DNA from: Omphiscola glabra
Taxonomy: Eukaryota > Mollusca > Gastropoda > Lymnaeidae
Reading direction: 5' to 3'
Assembly (NCBI GenBank): GCA_964017045.1
Contig: OZ024809.1
Coordinates: 434,001 to 498,000, forward strand
Length of the DNA: 64,000 bases
The notes beneath the pieces were generated by a model. It searched no databases. It was not told where the DNA came from and saw nothing but the letters and a program-made list of their open reading frames with translations. Within the stretch, counting starts at the first letter, position 1. Every line of letters starts with the position of its first letter. This document shows positions 1-11,689 of this stretch, one piece after another. Position numbers and translations under genes: made by a program.

Positions 1-628
1 GATGTGTGTTAGAGGACATCGGGGGCCCCTTTATGTTTGAGGAAATTGGGAGCACCTATGGGTTACTAAGGTCATGTTGATTGATGGGAGATGGATTTTG
101 TGCAATCATATCTGCCCATTCTAGTCGATAGAGGTTCCCGGTGCACTTGGTGCAATGAGAAAATGAAATAAGAAAAATAATTTATAAAATTAAATAAGTA
201 TATCATCTGGCATGCAACACTTGCTTGGGCATTCCAGAACCATTGCATGATCAACTCGTGAGTTTGTCAGAGTCGTGACGTCACTTTTTGGTTATCATCC
301 CGCTAGCGTTGTTACAAAGTCCAAATGATAGCGAATGTTTCGATAGCATCTATCAATGAAATAACTCGCCTGAGGGTATGTTATTGTAGTTGTCTAGATA
401 ACGTTACTATATTACTACAGACTTGTGGATCATTTGAGGTCAGGTTGTCCTGACCTTCAACGGGAATATCGGAAGCTTTTAAAAAATATGTTTAGATATA
501 TTTAATTATTAAAATGATTATTCTATAATTAATCTAACAAATATTCGTGTTTTGAATGACATTTCCATTAGTGTCATATGATTAAATGTAAATAATCGAT
601 TGTACACCCACCCCGTAACCACATACAC
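1..628. other. Left-edge non-repetitive AT-rich DNA
   Basis: No exon, RNA gene or complete transposon is visible. The first 60 bases include a GC-rich patch (gggggcccct) of the sort seen in degenerate hAT elements elsewhere in the window, but no partner end is visible. Confidence 0.4.
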
Positions 629-629
629 A

Positions 630-816
630 TATGTGTTGTGAAACCATAGCGTATGTTTTGTTGTGAAACCATAGCGTGTGTTTTGTTGTGAAATCATAGG
701 TCGTGTTTTGTTGTGAAACCATAGTGTGTGTTTTGTTGTGAAACCATAGGGTATATTTTGTTGTGAAACCATAGAGTGTGTTTTGTTCTGAAACCATAGC
801 TCGTTTTTTGTTGTGA
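630..816. repeat. 25-bp minisatellite
   Basis: About 7.5 copies of a 25-bp unit with core gtgaaaccatag followed by a variable GT-rich half. Because 25 is not a multiple of 3, different frames stay open for short distances. No gene is implied. Confidence 0.9.
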
Positions 817-1154
817 GTTTTCATGACGTGAACATTTCCAAGAACTCTGACTGTGTACTACTACCTCAACTATTTTTGTCGCTGAGTTGACAAATGTCTC
901 TTTTCAAACGCATATCTGTCTCTGCGTTCAAAGGGATTATTGTCAACGTTTGATAACCCGTGAGTTTGATAAGGGAAGACGACTCTTAAGGAGAACAAGA
1001 AGACGTTAGAAGTGGAATGGTTCTCAAATTAATGGGCCTTCTCTTTATGATTAGTAGTGTCCGTCATCTCAAAGTTTCAGGGATCTGACAACCTTTAACG
1101 CCACATTTTAAGTTAAGTGGCGTAATATTCCGACCGGTTTCCATTTGACGTCCA
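817..1154. other. Unique intergenic stretch
   Basis: Non-repetitive sequence between two minisatellites. I see no coding exon, RNA gene or mobile element in it on either strand. Confidence 0.4.
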
Positions 1155-1655
1155 GCTATCACAATAAAAGTATTGTGTCATGTCATTCATAGCCTGTCAG
1201 CTATCACAATCAAAGTATTGTGTCATGTTATTCATAGCCTCTACCCTATCACAATAAAAGTATTGTGTCATGTTATTCATAGCCTCTACCCTATCACAAT
1301 GAAAGTATTGTGTCATGTCATTCATAGCCTCTACCCTATCACAATAAAAGTATTGTGTCATGTCATCCATAGCCTGTCAGCTATCACAATCAAAGTATTG
1401 TGTCATGTTATTCATAGCCTCTACCCTATCACAATAAAAGTATTGTGTCATGTTATTCATAGCCTCTACCCTATCTCAATCAAAGTATTGTGTCATGTTA
1501 TTCATAGCCTCTACCCTAGCACAATAAAAGTATTGTGTCATGTTATTCATAGCCTCTACCCTATCTCAATCAAAGTATTGTGTCATGTCATTCTTAGCCT
1601 CTACCCTAGCACAATAAAAGTATTGTGTCATGTCATTCATAGCCTCTACCCTTTC
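1155..1655. repeat. 45-bp minisatellite, frame-preserving
   Basis: Eleven copies of a 45-bp unit (core cacaataaaagtattgtgtc). Copies differ by diagnostic substitutions (tcagc versus accct at the junction, tctcaat versus cacaat). Since 45 is a multiple of 3, a 15-residue peptide repeat stays open on the plus strand, but there is no start context, codon bias or flanking coding sequence. Confidence 0.92.
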
Positions 1656-1909
1656 AGTTGTCATCGAATAAAAATGGCGCTTAAAACAATAGTGTAGTAA
1701 CGAAACGGGGCCAAGATAATGGACTTTCTCCTGACGGTGACCTACATAGCATCAGCTGATCTCCAAGTGCTGGTTGTTTCTGAGACATCTGTTCTTATCT
1801 GCCCACCCCACCCCGTCCACGCAACTGCACCCTTCAAACTGGACGCATGAGTCAATGACGCATTAGTATGTAGTGTCAAGTCATCTCCCTTGGTTGACTC
1901 TCCACACCA

Positions 1910-2300
1910 TCAGATCACACCATCAGATCACTACGTCAGATCACACCATCAGATCTCACCATCAGATTACACCATCAGGTCACTACGTCAGATCACACCA
2001 TTAGATCACACCATCAGATCACTGCGTCATATCACACCATCAGATCTCACCATCAGGTCTCACCATCAGATTACACCATCAGATCACTACGTCAGGTTAC
2101 ATAATCAGATCACACCGTCAGAACACACCATCAGATCACTACGTCAGGTTACACCATCAGATCACACCATTAGATCACACCATCAGAACACACCATCAGA
2201 TCACACCATCAGAACACACCATCAGATCACACCATCAGATCACACCATCAGAACACACCATCAGATCACACCATCAGATCACTAGATCACACTATCAGGC
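1910..2300. repeat. 13-bp minisatellite
   Basis: About 30 copies of atcacaccatcag with variants (tacgtcag, gaacac) interleaved in blocks, which suggests segmental amplification of several units at a time. Confidence 0.92.
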
Positions 2301-2421
2301 CATAACCTCGGATGCCCACAATGCCTTGTACGCGAGATATTGTGACGTTGTTTGGGTTTTAAAAAAAAAAAATTTTTGGGTACGGTAAAAATATTCTCAA
2401 ATCATATTCTCAGTTTCTTTT
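2301..2421. other. Spacer with A/T homopolymers
   Basis: Unique spacer containing an A10-T5 homopolymer junction near 2360. Nothing else is recognisable. Confidence 0.4.
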
Positions 2422-2531
2422 TCTGTTGACCTAATCAGCCAATCAAAACATGGTCCATTTTCCCGTTGACCAAATCAGCCAATCAAAACATGGTCCATTT
2501 TCCCGTTGACCAAATTAGCCAATCAAAACAC
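2422..2531. repeat. 40-bp triplicate carrying CCAAT motifs
   Basis: Just under three copies of a 40-bp unit. Each contains agccaatcaaaaca, a CCAAT-box core, spaced exactly 40 bp apart. The copies are close to identical, so the expansion is recent. Whether the motifs work as promoter elements cannot be judged, since no downstream exon is visible. Confidence 0.8.
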
Positions 2532-2727
2532 ATGTCTGACTGTCATGATGGCACGCCAGTTAGAAGGAAGCGTGTTCTAACCAAATAAATCCTGTTGTGC
2601 TCTGGCGTATCAAATATGAACAAAAGTTCGAATACATATAAATATACACAATAAACACGGCCATCAGCTTTACAAACATTTATCTAAATAAATCAGCAAA
2701 TGTAAATCTGGATAGCCAAGTAAAGCT

Positions 2728-2910
2728 CAGGGGCGTCATTTCAGGATTTTAAAAAGGGGGGGGGGGGAATACCAAAACTTTGTCGGCTTGCTAATTTGTT
2801 TTTCACTGGAGGCGCCATAATACATAGCAATTTAAATAAAACCTGCAAATTCAGTTGGGGGGGGGGGGGCATTTGCTTGCCGCCCCCTGCCGACCCAAAT
2901 GACGTCCCTG
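2728..2910. mobile_element. hAT-type MITE with intact target duplication
   Basis: A 183-bp non-autonomous element. The left end (2728-2741, caggggcgtcattt) and the reverse complement of the right end (2897-2910) match at 13 of 14 positions. The identical 8-bp direct repeat gtaaagct flanks it at 2720-2727 and 2911-2918. An 8-bp duplication and CAGGG ends are diagnostic of the hAT superfamily. Two G tracts (about 2756-2767 and 2857-2869) lie just inside the ends. There is no transposase, so an autonomous relative must have moved it. Confidence 0.88.
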
Positions 2911-2911
2911 G

Positions 2912-2965
2912 TAAAGCTGTTTAGCTAAGTTGGTAGAACGGTATGCACAGAACCGTCTGATATAC
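2912..2965 (+). other. tRNA-like A-box fragment beside the MITE
   Basis: The sequence tagctaagttgg (about 2922-2933) fits the RNA polymerase III A-box consensus TRGYnnAnnnGG and is followed by tagaac, as in tRNA D-arms. No B-box follows and no cloverleaf can be drawn. It may be a decayed tRNA-derived SINE or tRNA relic into whose 5' flank the MITE inserted. It is not a functional tRNA. Confidence 0.3.
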
Positions 2966-3031
2966 CCGGCACATTTTGATGTCTTGGAAGATTACACTGT
3001 TAGTAACAGTGTTACACAACTTCTCTATATC

Positions 3032-3347
3032 TGACGGCACACTTATCGTATGATGACGGCACACTTATCGTCTGATGCGACACACTTATCGTCTGATGAC
3101 GGCACACTTATCGTCTGATGCGACACACTTATCGTCTGATGACGGCACACTTATCGTCTGATGACGGCACACTTATCGTCTGATGACGGCACACTTATCG
3201 TCTGATGACGGCACACTTATCGTCTGATGACGGCACACTTATAGTCTGATGAAGGCACACTTATCGTCTGATGACGGTACACTTATCGTCTGATGCGACA
3301 CACTTATCGTCTGATGACGGCACACTTATCGTCTGATTACGGCACAC
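3032..3347. repeat. 22/21-bp minisatellite
   Basis: About 15 copies of gacggcacacttatcgtctg plus two bases. A 21-bp variant (gcgacacac) recurs at irregular intervals. Confidence 0.9.
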
Positions 3348-3895
3348 ACCAGTTGACAAGAGTTGAGGATCTTCGGAAACGTTTTTGTCAATGAGAACTT
3401 CAGACGGCTGTAGACCTACTCTTACTTCCGGTGTAAGATGGCTTTACTACAACCAGCAGACGGCAATCAAACATTATTTTCTTCCAGATTTCTGCGATTT
3501 AATTGCACACATCTGTGATTTTAAGATCTACGTCATCAAACATCTGTAGGAAGCATCACCCCCACCCCAACCATGAGAGTACACGTACTGAGTAAACAGA
3601 CTGAATGGTTATTTGGCAATTGACTTACATATTTTAAAAAAATCTCCTCTATAAGTATGATAGTGAGTGCGCAGTCTGGACAGCGCTAATCTGTTTACTA
3701 CATGGCTCCCCCCTTCCGTGGTCACTGTTTGACGTACCTGACACCCAGGGTCATGAAGATAAACGCCTTCTGGGTCATCTCTCAGCGAACTAATCAAACG
3801 GGTCTATTTGAAAGGGTCTCAAACTCACCGGTTTGAGAGGACCTGAAGCTACTCTAAATATCTTGTTTGCTAGTCTCTACACTGGTGCTTATAGT
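3348..3895. other. Unique island with ETS/YY1-like motifs
   Basis: Between two arrays lies about 550 bp of ordinary sequence. At 3424-3442 are acttccggtg (ETS-like) and aagatggc (YY1-like), a pairing common at TATA-less start sites. A possible minus-strand exon lies at 3738-3789. No gene can be assembled. Confidence 0.3.
3738..3789 (-). CDS. Candidate orphan 52-nt exon
   Basis: On the minus strand this segment is preceded by AG and followed by the donor GTACGTC. Only one frame is open (SLRDDPEGVYLHDPGCQ), and it has no similarity I recognise. There are no partner exons in view, so it may be chance. Conservation in relatives or RNA reads would settle it. Confidence 0.2.
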
Positions 3896-5203
3896 GCATA
3901 GTCAAATGTGATGTTTACAGTACCTAGTCAAATGTGATGTTTGCAGTACCTAGTCAAATGTGATGTTTGCAGTACCTAGTCAAATGTGATGTTTGCAGTA
4001 CCTAGTCAAATGTGATGTTTGCAGTACCTAGTCAAATGTGATGTTTGCAGTACCTAGTCAAATGTGATGTTTACAGTACCTAGTGAAATGTGATGTTTAC
4101 AGTACCTAGTCAAATGTGATGTTTGCAGTACCTAGTCACATGTGATGTTTGCAGTACCTAGTCAAATGTGATGTTTGCAGTACCTAGTCATATGTGATGT
4201 TACAGACCTAGTCAAATGTGATGTTACAGTACCTAATCAAATGTGATGTTTACAGTACCTAGTGAAATGTGATGTTACAGTACCTAGTCAAATGTGATGT
4301 TACAATACCTAGTCAAATGTGATGTTTACAGTACCAAGTCAAATGTGATGTTTGCAGTACCTAGTCAAATGTGATGTTTGCAGTACCTAGTCAAATGTGA
4401 TGTTTGCAGTACCTAGTCAAATGTGATGTTACAGTACCTAGTCAAATGTGATGTTACAGTACCTAGTGAAACGTGATGTTTACAGTACCTAGTCAAATGT
4501 GATGTTTGCAGTACCTAGTCAAATGTGATGTTTACAGTACCTAGTCAAATGTGATGTTTGCAGTACCTAGTCAAATGTGATGTTACAGTACCTAGTCAAA
4601 TGTGATGTTACAGTACCTAGTGAAACGTGATGTTTACAGTACATTGTCAAATGTGATGTTACAGTACCTAGTCAAATGTGATGTTTGCAGTACCTAGTCA
4701 AATGTGATGTTACAGTACCTAGTCAAATGTGATGTTTGCAGTACCTAGTCAAATGTGATGTTTGCAGTACCTAGTCAAATGTGATGTTTGCAGTACCTAG
4801 TCAAATGTGATGTTACAGTACCTAGTCAAATGTGATGTTACAGTACCTAGTGAAACGTGATGTTTACAGTACCTAGTCAAATGTGATGTTTGCAGTACCT
4901 AGTCAAACGTGATGTTTACAGTACCTAGTCAAATGTGATGTTTGCAGTACCTAGTCAAATGTGATGTTTACAGTACCTAGTGAAATGTGATGTTTGCAGT
5001 ACCTAGTCAAACGTGATGTTTACAGTACCTAGTCAAATGTGATGTTTGCAGTACCTAGTCAAATGTGATGTTTACAGTACCTAGTCAAATGTGATGTTTG
5101 CAGTACCTAGTCAAATGTGATGTTACAGTACCTAGTCAAATGTGATGTTTGCAGTACCTAGTCAAATGTGATGTTTACAGTACCAAGTCAAATGTGATGT
5201 TTT
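3896..5203. repeat. 26/25-bp minisatellite, about 51 copies
   Basis: A 1.3-kb array of a unit containing agtacctagtcaaatgtgat. Variants (gatgtttg, gatgttta, gatgtta, gtgaaacg) recur as ordered blocks of several units, so larger segments have been duplicated as wholes. Confidence 0.94.
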
Positions 5204-5250
5204 AGGTAAGCGCCCTCGGGGATAATGTAATTAAATATTTTATTATCATT

Positions 5251-5415
5251 CCCCTTCCCTGGCCACTCTACTATGATGGAAATCTGGTTGAGCCCTTCCC
5301 TGGCCACTCTACTATGATGGAAATCTGGTTGAGCCCTTCTCTGGCCACTCTACTATGATGGAAATCTGGTTGACCCCTTCCCTGGCCACTCTACTGTGAT
5401 GGAAATCTGGTTGAG
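5251..5415. repeat. 41-bp repeat, four copies
   Basis: Four near-identical 41-bp units (core ctatgatggaaatctggttg) ending at a C tract. Confidence 0.9.
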
Positions 5416-5463
5416 CCCCCCCCCCTCTCAAACCAACCCCAATGCTTCTATGCTGACAGCTGC

Positions 5464-8400
5464 CAAATATGCTACTCTAACTCTACTGGTAGTTACTAAA
5501 TATGCTACTCTAACTCTACTGGTAGTTACTAAATATGCTACTCTAACTCTACTGGTAGTTACTAAATATGCTACTCTAACTCTACTGGTAGGTACTAAAT
5601 ATGCTACTCTAACTCTACTGGTAGTTACTAAATATGCTACTCTAACTCTACTGCTAGTTACTAAATATGCTACTCTAACTCTACTGCTAGTTACTAAATA
5701 TGCTACTCTAACTCTACTGGTAGTTACTAAATATGCTACTCTAACTCTACTGGTAGTTACTAAATATGCTACTCTAACTCTACTGGTAGTTACTAAATAT
5801 GCTACTCTAACTCTACTGGTAGTTACTAAATATGCTACTCTAACTCTACTGGTAGGTACTAAATATGCTACTCTAACTCTACTGGTAGTTACTAAATATG
5901 CTACTCTAACTCTACTGGTAGGTACTAAATATGCTACTCTAACTCTACTGGTAGTTACTAAATATGCTACTCTAACTCTACTGGTAGTTACTAAATAAGC
6001 TACTCTAACTCTACTGGTAGGTACTAAATATGCTACTCTAACTCTACTGGTAGTTACTAAATATGCTACTCTAACTCTACTGGTAGGTACTAAATATGCT
6101 ACTCTAACTCTACTGGTAGTTACTAAATAAGCTACTCTAACTCTACTGGTAGTTACTAAATATGCTACTCTAACTCTACTGGTAGTTACTAAATAAGCTA
6201 CTCTAACTCTACTGGTAGTTACTAAATATGCTACTCTAACTCTACTGGTAGTTACTAAATATGCTACTCTAACTCTACTGGTAGTTACTAAATAAGCTAC
6301 TCTAACTCTACTGGTAGGTACTAAATATGCTACTCTAACTCTACTGGTAGTTACTAAATATGCTACTCTAACTCTACTGGTAGGTACTAAATATGCTACT
6401 CTAACTCTACTGGTAGGTACTAAATATGCTACTCTAACTCTACTGGTAGTTACTAAATATGCTACTCTAACTCTACTGGTAGGTACTAAATATGCTACTC
6501 TAACTCTACTGGTAGGTACTAAATATGCTACTCTAACTCTACTGGTAGTTACTAAATATGCTACTCTAACTCTACTGGTAGTTACTAAATATGCTACTCT
6601 AACTCTACTGGTAGTTACTAAATATGCTACTCTAACTCTACTGGTAGTTACTAAATATGCTACTCTAACTCTACTGCTAGTTACTACATATGCTACTCTA
6701 ACTCTACTGGTAGTTACTAAATATGCTACTCTAACTCTACTGGTAGTTACTAAATATGCTACTCTAACTCTACTGGTAGTTACTAAATATGCTACTCTAA
6801 CTCTACTGGTAGGTACTAAATATGCTACTCTAACTCTACTGGTAGGTACAAAATATGCTACTCTAACTCTACTGGTAGTTACTAAATATGCTACTCTAAC
6901 TCTACTGGTAGTTACTAAATATGCTACTCTAACTCTACTGGTAGGTACTAAATATGCTACTCTAACTCTACTGGTAGTTACTAAATATGCTACTCTAACT
7001 CTACTGGTAGTTACTAAATATGCTACTCTAACTCTACTGGTAGTTACTAAATATGCTACTCTAACTCTACTGGTAGTTACTAAATATGCTACTCTAACTC
7101 TACTGGTAGTTACTAAATATGCTACTCTAACTCTACTGGTAGTTACTAAATATGCTACTCTAACTCTACTGGTAGTTACTAAATATGCTACTCTAACTCT
7201 ACTGGTAGTTACTAAATATGCTACTCTAACTCTACTGGTAGGTACTAAATATGCTACTCTAACTCTACTGGTAGTTACTAAATATGCTACTCTAACTCTA
7301 CTGGTAGTTACTAAATATGCTACTCTAACTCTACTGCTAGTTACTACATATGCTACTCTAACTCTACTGGTAGTTACTAAATATGCTACTCTAACTCTAC
7401 TGGTAGTTACTAAATATGCTACTCTAACTCTACTGGTAGTTACTAAATATGCTACTCTAACTCTACTGGTAGGTACTAAATATGCTACTCTAACTCTACT
7501 GGTAGGTACAAAATATGCTACTCTAACTCTACTGGTAGTTACTAAATATGCTACTCTAACTCTACTGGTAGTTACTAAATATGCTACTCTAACTCTACTG
7601 GTAGGTACTAAATATGCTACTCTAACTCTACTGGTAGTTACTAAATATGCTACTCTAACTCTACTGGTAGTTACTAAATATGCTACTCTAACTCTACTGG
7701 TAGTTACTAAATATGCTACTCTAACTCTACTGGTAGTTACTAAATATGCTACTCTAACTCTACTGGTAGTTACTAAATATGCTACTCTAACTCTACTGGT
7801 AGTTACTAAATATGCTACTCTAACTCTACTGGTAGTTACTAAATATGCTACTCTAACTCTACTGGTAGTTACTAAATATGCTACTCTAACTCTACTGGTA
7901 GGTACTAAATATGCTACTCTAACTCTACTGGTAGTTACTAAATATGCTACTCTAACTCTACTGGTAGTTACTAAATAAGCTACTCTAACTCTACTGGTAG
8001 GTACTAAATATGCTACTCTAACTCTACTGGTAGGTACTAAATATGCTACTCTAACTCTACTGGTAGGTACTAAATATGCTACTCTAACTCTACTGGTAGT
8101 TACTAAATATGCTACTCTAACTCTACTGGTAGTTACTAAATATGCTACTCTAACTCTACTGGTAGTTACTAAATATGCTACTCTAACTCTACTGGTAGTT
8201 ACTAAATATGCTACTCTAACTCTACTGCTAGTTACTAAATATGCTACTCTAACTCTACTGCTAGTTACTAAATATGCTACTCTAACTCTACTGGTAGTTA
8301 CTAAATATGCTACTCTAACTCTACTGGTAGTTACTAAATATGCTACTCTAACTCTACTGGTAGGTACTAAATATGCTACTCTAACTCTACTGGTAGTTAC

Positions 8401-9223
8401 TAAATATGCTACTCTAACTCTACTGGTAGGTACTAAATATGCTACTCTAACTCTACTGGTAGGTACTAAATATGCTACTCTAACTCTACTGGTAGTTACT
8501 AAATATGCTACTCTAACTCTACTGGTAGTTACTAAATATGCTACTCTAACTCTACTGGTAGTTACTAAATATGCTACTCTAACTCTACTGGTAGTTACTA
8601 AATATGCTACTCTAACTCTACTGCTAGTTACTACATATGCTACTCTAACTCTACTGGTAGTTACTAAATATGCTACTCTAACTCTACTGGTAGTTACTAA
8701 ATATGCTACTCTAACTCTACTGCTAGTTACTAAATATGCTACTCTAACTCTACTGGTAGGTACTAAATATGCTACTCTAACTCTACTGGTAGGTACAAAA
8801 TATGCTACTCTAACTCTACTGGTAGTTACTAAATATGCTACTCTAACTCTACTGGTAGTTACTAAATATGCTACTCTAACTCTACTGGTAGTTACTAAAT
8901 ATGCTACTCTAACTCTACTGGTAGTTACTAAATATGCTACTCTAACTCTACTGGTAGTTACTAAATATGCTACTCTAACTCTACTGGTAGTTACTAAATA
9001 TGCTACTCTAACTCTACTGGTAGTTACTAAATATGCTACTCTAACTCTACTGGTAGTTACTAAATATGCTACTCTAACTCTACTGGTAGTTACTAAATAT
9101 GCTACTCTAACTCTACTGGTAGTTACTAAATATGCTACTCTAACTCTACTGGTAGTTACTAAATATGCTACTCTAACTCTACTGGTAGTTACTAAATATG
9201 CTACTCTAACTCTACTGGTAGTT
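5464..9223. repeat. 33-bp minisatellite, about 114 copies, with higher-order structure
   Basis: The dominant array of the window: 3.76 kb of a 33-bp unit (core ctactctaactctactggta). Rare variants repeat at fixed distances. The pair ctgctagttactacatatg / ggtaggtacaaaatatg occurs at 6674/6841, again at 7334/7501 (+660 bp, 20 units) and at 8621/8788 (+1287 bp, 39 units). That shows unequal exchange of blocks of roughly 20 units. Because 33 is divisible by 3, the minus strand stays open for 1,310 codons and parts of the plus strand are open too. Both are artefacts of the repeat. Confidence 0.96.
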
Positions 9224-9324
9224 GATGCGATGTAGTATATGTTAGGCTGGGTCAAAATATGTAATTTGATTATAGCCATAAAATAGATCTTAAAATTGTT
9301 ATTATTATTGAGTCTAGATTCCAA

Positions 9325-9775
9325 CAGGCACAAAAAGTTGTACAAGCTTCCACCAAACAAAACAAAGTTTTACAAGCTTCCACCAAACAAAACAAAGTTG
9401 TACAAGCTTCCACCAAACAAAACAAAGTTGTACAAGCTTCCACCAAACAAAACAAAGTTGTACAAGCTTCCAACAGACACAAAAAGCTGTACTAGCTTCC
9501 AACAGACATATAAAAATGTGTACTAGATTCCAACAGGCACAAAAAGTTGTACAAGCTTCCACCAAACAAAACAAAGTAGTACAAGCTTCCAACAGACACA
9601 AAAAGCTGTACTAGCTTCCAACAGACATATAAAAATGTGTACTAGATTCCAACAAACATAAAAAGTTGTACTAGCTTCCAATATACATTAAAAATTGTAC
9701 TAGCTACAAATTTATATTAAAAGTTGTAATAGCTGCCATTATACATTAAAAGTTGTACTGGCTGCAAATATGCAC
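9325..9775. repeat. About 30-bp minisatellite, decaying to the right
   Basis: About 14 units of the type gttgtacaagcttccaccaa. They are nearly identical at 9340-9470 and progressively diverged toward 9775, as expected for an array whose right edge no longer recombines. Confidence 0.88.
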
Positions 9776-9859
9776 GAAAAAGTTTATTTGTCAATTTCTT
9801 TGTGCTGATAAATGAGCCAGTAAAATGAATATTTACATGTCAAAATATATTTTTTACAT

Positions 9860-10134
9860 TTTTAAATCGCAAACTTTGTCCCGCCTCCTTCCTACCCCTA
9901 TCCCCCTACCCCCACCCCAAGGCCCATCGGTAAACCACTGGTTGCTTTCGTGCCTCAGTCAACGATGTTTATAACAGCTTCAGAATTAGAGCTATGGGCC
10001 ATTTTCCACCACATTAGAGAAGCATTGGTGCACAGTAGTGACTGCCCTCTCTGGTTCGAAGTCACGTGACTATTATAGATTATGTACTTGTCATTTCTTT
10101 GCGTTGCCGTGGAAACGAAAGTACCTACTCAAAG
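9860..10134 (+). promoter_or_regulatory. Candidate LIPT2 promoter and first noncoding exon
   Basis: This is the longest non-repetitive stretch between the arrays upstream of LIPT2. It holds the palindrome gtcacgtgac (10061-10070; USF/MiT-TFE type) and gttgccgtggaaac (10103-10116), very close to the RFX X-box. A consensus donor, aaag|gtaaga, follows at 10134/10135. The first coding exon of LIPT2 is preceded by an acceptor at 14124, so a noncoding exon upstream is required if that acceptor is used, and this is the most plausible place. Linkage to LIPT2 is inferred. Confidence 0.4.
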
Positions 10135-10140
10135 GTAAGA

Positions 10141-10850
10141 GGCATTTGGTTGTTTCACTAAGACTAAAGTTTGGTTGTTTCACTAAGACTAATGTCTGGT
10201 AGTTTCACTAAGACTAAAGCCTGGTTGTTTCACTAAGACTAATGTCTGGTAGTTTCACTAAGACTAAATCCTGGTTGTTTCACTAAGACTAATGTCTGGT
10301 AGTTTCACTAAGACTAAAGTTTGGTTGTTTCACTAAGACTAATGTCTGGTAGTTTCACTAAGACTAAAGTCTGGTTGTTTCACTAAGACTAATGTCTGGT
10401 AGTTTCACTAAGACTAAAGCCTGGTTGTTTCACTAAGACTAAAGTCTGGTTGTTTCACTAAGACTAAAGTTTGGTAATTTCACTATGACTAAAGTTTGGT
10501 TGTTTCACTAAGTCTAAAGTTTGGTTATTTCACTAAGACTAAAGTTTGGTTGTTTCACTAAGACTAAAGTTTGGTTGTTTCACTAAGACTAAAGTTGGGT
10601 TGTTTCACTAAGACTAAAGTTTGGTTGTTTCACTAAGACTGAAGTTGGGTTGTTTCACTAAGACTAAAGTTTGGTTGTTTCACTAAGACTAAAGTCTGGT
10701 TGTTTCACTAAGACGAAAGTCTGGTTGTTTCACTAAGACTAAAGTTTGGTTGTTTCACTAAGTCTAAAGTTTGGTTGTTTCACTAAGACTGAATTTGGGT
10801 TGTTTCATTAAGACTAAAATTTGGTTATTTCACTAATACTAAAGTCACTT
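10141..10850. repeat. 25-bp minisatellite with a 50-bp dimeric section
   Basis: About 28 copies of gtttcactaagactaaag plus seven bases. In the first 300 bp two variants alternate (ggtagttt...aaagcc and ggttgttt...aatgtc), giving a 50-bp dimer. The remainder is a simple monomer array. Confidence 0.93.
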
Positions 10851-10969
10851 CGAATAAAAAAATAAATCAGTTTGTGTTTGCCCTTGTTTGGCAACAGTTC
10901 ATATTCATACATCCTACTATTGTTCATTGTTTGACTTGAGTCATGTGTAGCTGTATTATCATAATTTTT

Positions 10970-11585
10970 CAATCTATCTATATAAAAATGAATGTATGTA
11001 TGTATGTCCCGTGTGCGCAATTACACCATTCATACGATTGCGATAAAACTTTGGTGAGTTGTTGTCCACAAACCCGCACATTTTTCTGAGTCATTACAAC
11101 CCTTTTAAAATATTCCCTTTTTTGCCGTTGGCCTTATATATTTTTTTCTAATGTTAGCTTTGCAAAAAATAATATTCCGTTTTGAGCCAGGGGCCCTATG
11201 TTCGTTTTTTCTTATATGAGCAATATAAATATAATTTCAAACAGAGCTGATGCATGGGTCGAAAGAATTGTAATCAAATACAAATAGCGACATTAAATTT
11301 TGTGTGTAACATAACAAGCAGGTTTTATGAAGTACTACAACCATTCTTATACAATATTCCGTTTGTGGTCGGGGGCCCTAAATTCGTTTCCCGCTTCTAT
11401 TAGGTATATAAATATAATTTCCGTTCCTATACCACTCATCATAATGCGTTCCTATACCATTCATCCGATTGCAATAAAACTTTAATGAATTGATATACAC
11501 CCGCCCGCAAAGGTTTCTAAAGTAGTACAACCGTTTTAAAACATTCCGTTTCGTGCCGGCGGCCCTTGCTTTGTATCTTCTTATA
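10970..11585. mobile_element. Helitron-like terminal fragment, internally duplicated
   Basis: The segment begins tctatctatataaaaatgaa followed by tgtatg repeats. It continues with a sequence (cgattgcgataaaacttt) that recurs about 440 bp later in diverged form near 11470. This opening resembles the 5' ends of animal Helitrons. I see no Rep/helicase coding, and no 3' hairpin with CTAG end, so it is at best a truncated copy. Confidence 0.4.
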
Positions 11586-11689
11586 TGAGCTATAGAAATA
11601 TGAAAAAAATTCCCTCTGCATATGGCCGAAAATGCCGCCCCTCCAAATAAAGATAAAAAGTAGCGCCTTGGATAATCCATTCAACTGCT

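Noticed and set aside
1173..1697. A 174-codon plus-strand frame of CHVIHSLYPITIKVL repeats
   Set aside because: Frame kept only by the 45-bp period. No codon bias, no flanking coding sequence.
2912..2965. A tRNA gene
   Set aside because: Only an A-box-like segment exists. No B-box, no anticodon arm and no acceptor pairing.
3032..5203. Regularly spaced repeats resembling a CRISPR array
   Set aside because: There are no unique spacers between repeats, the units abut directly, and the DNA is eukaryotic.
5428..9360. A 1,310-codon minus-strand frame encoding repeated TTSRVRVAYLV
   Set aside because: It is the direct result of a 33-bp tandem array whose period is a multiple of 3. The plus strand is also partly open, there is no promoter or non-repeat domain, and variants spread as DNA blocks, not as protein constraint.
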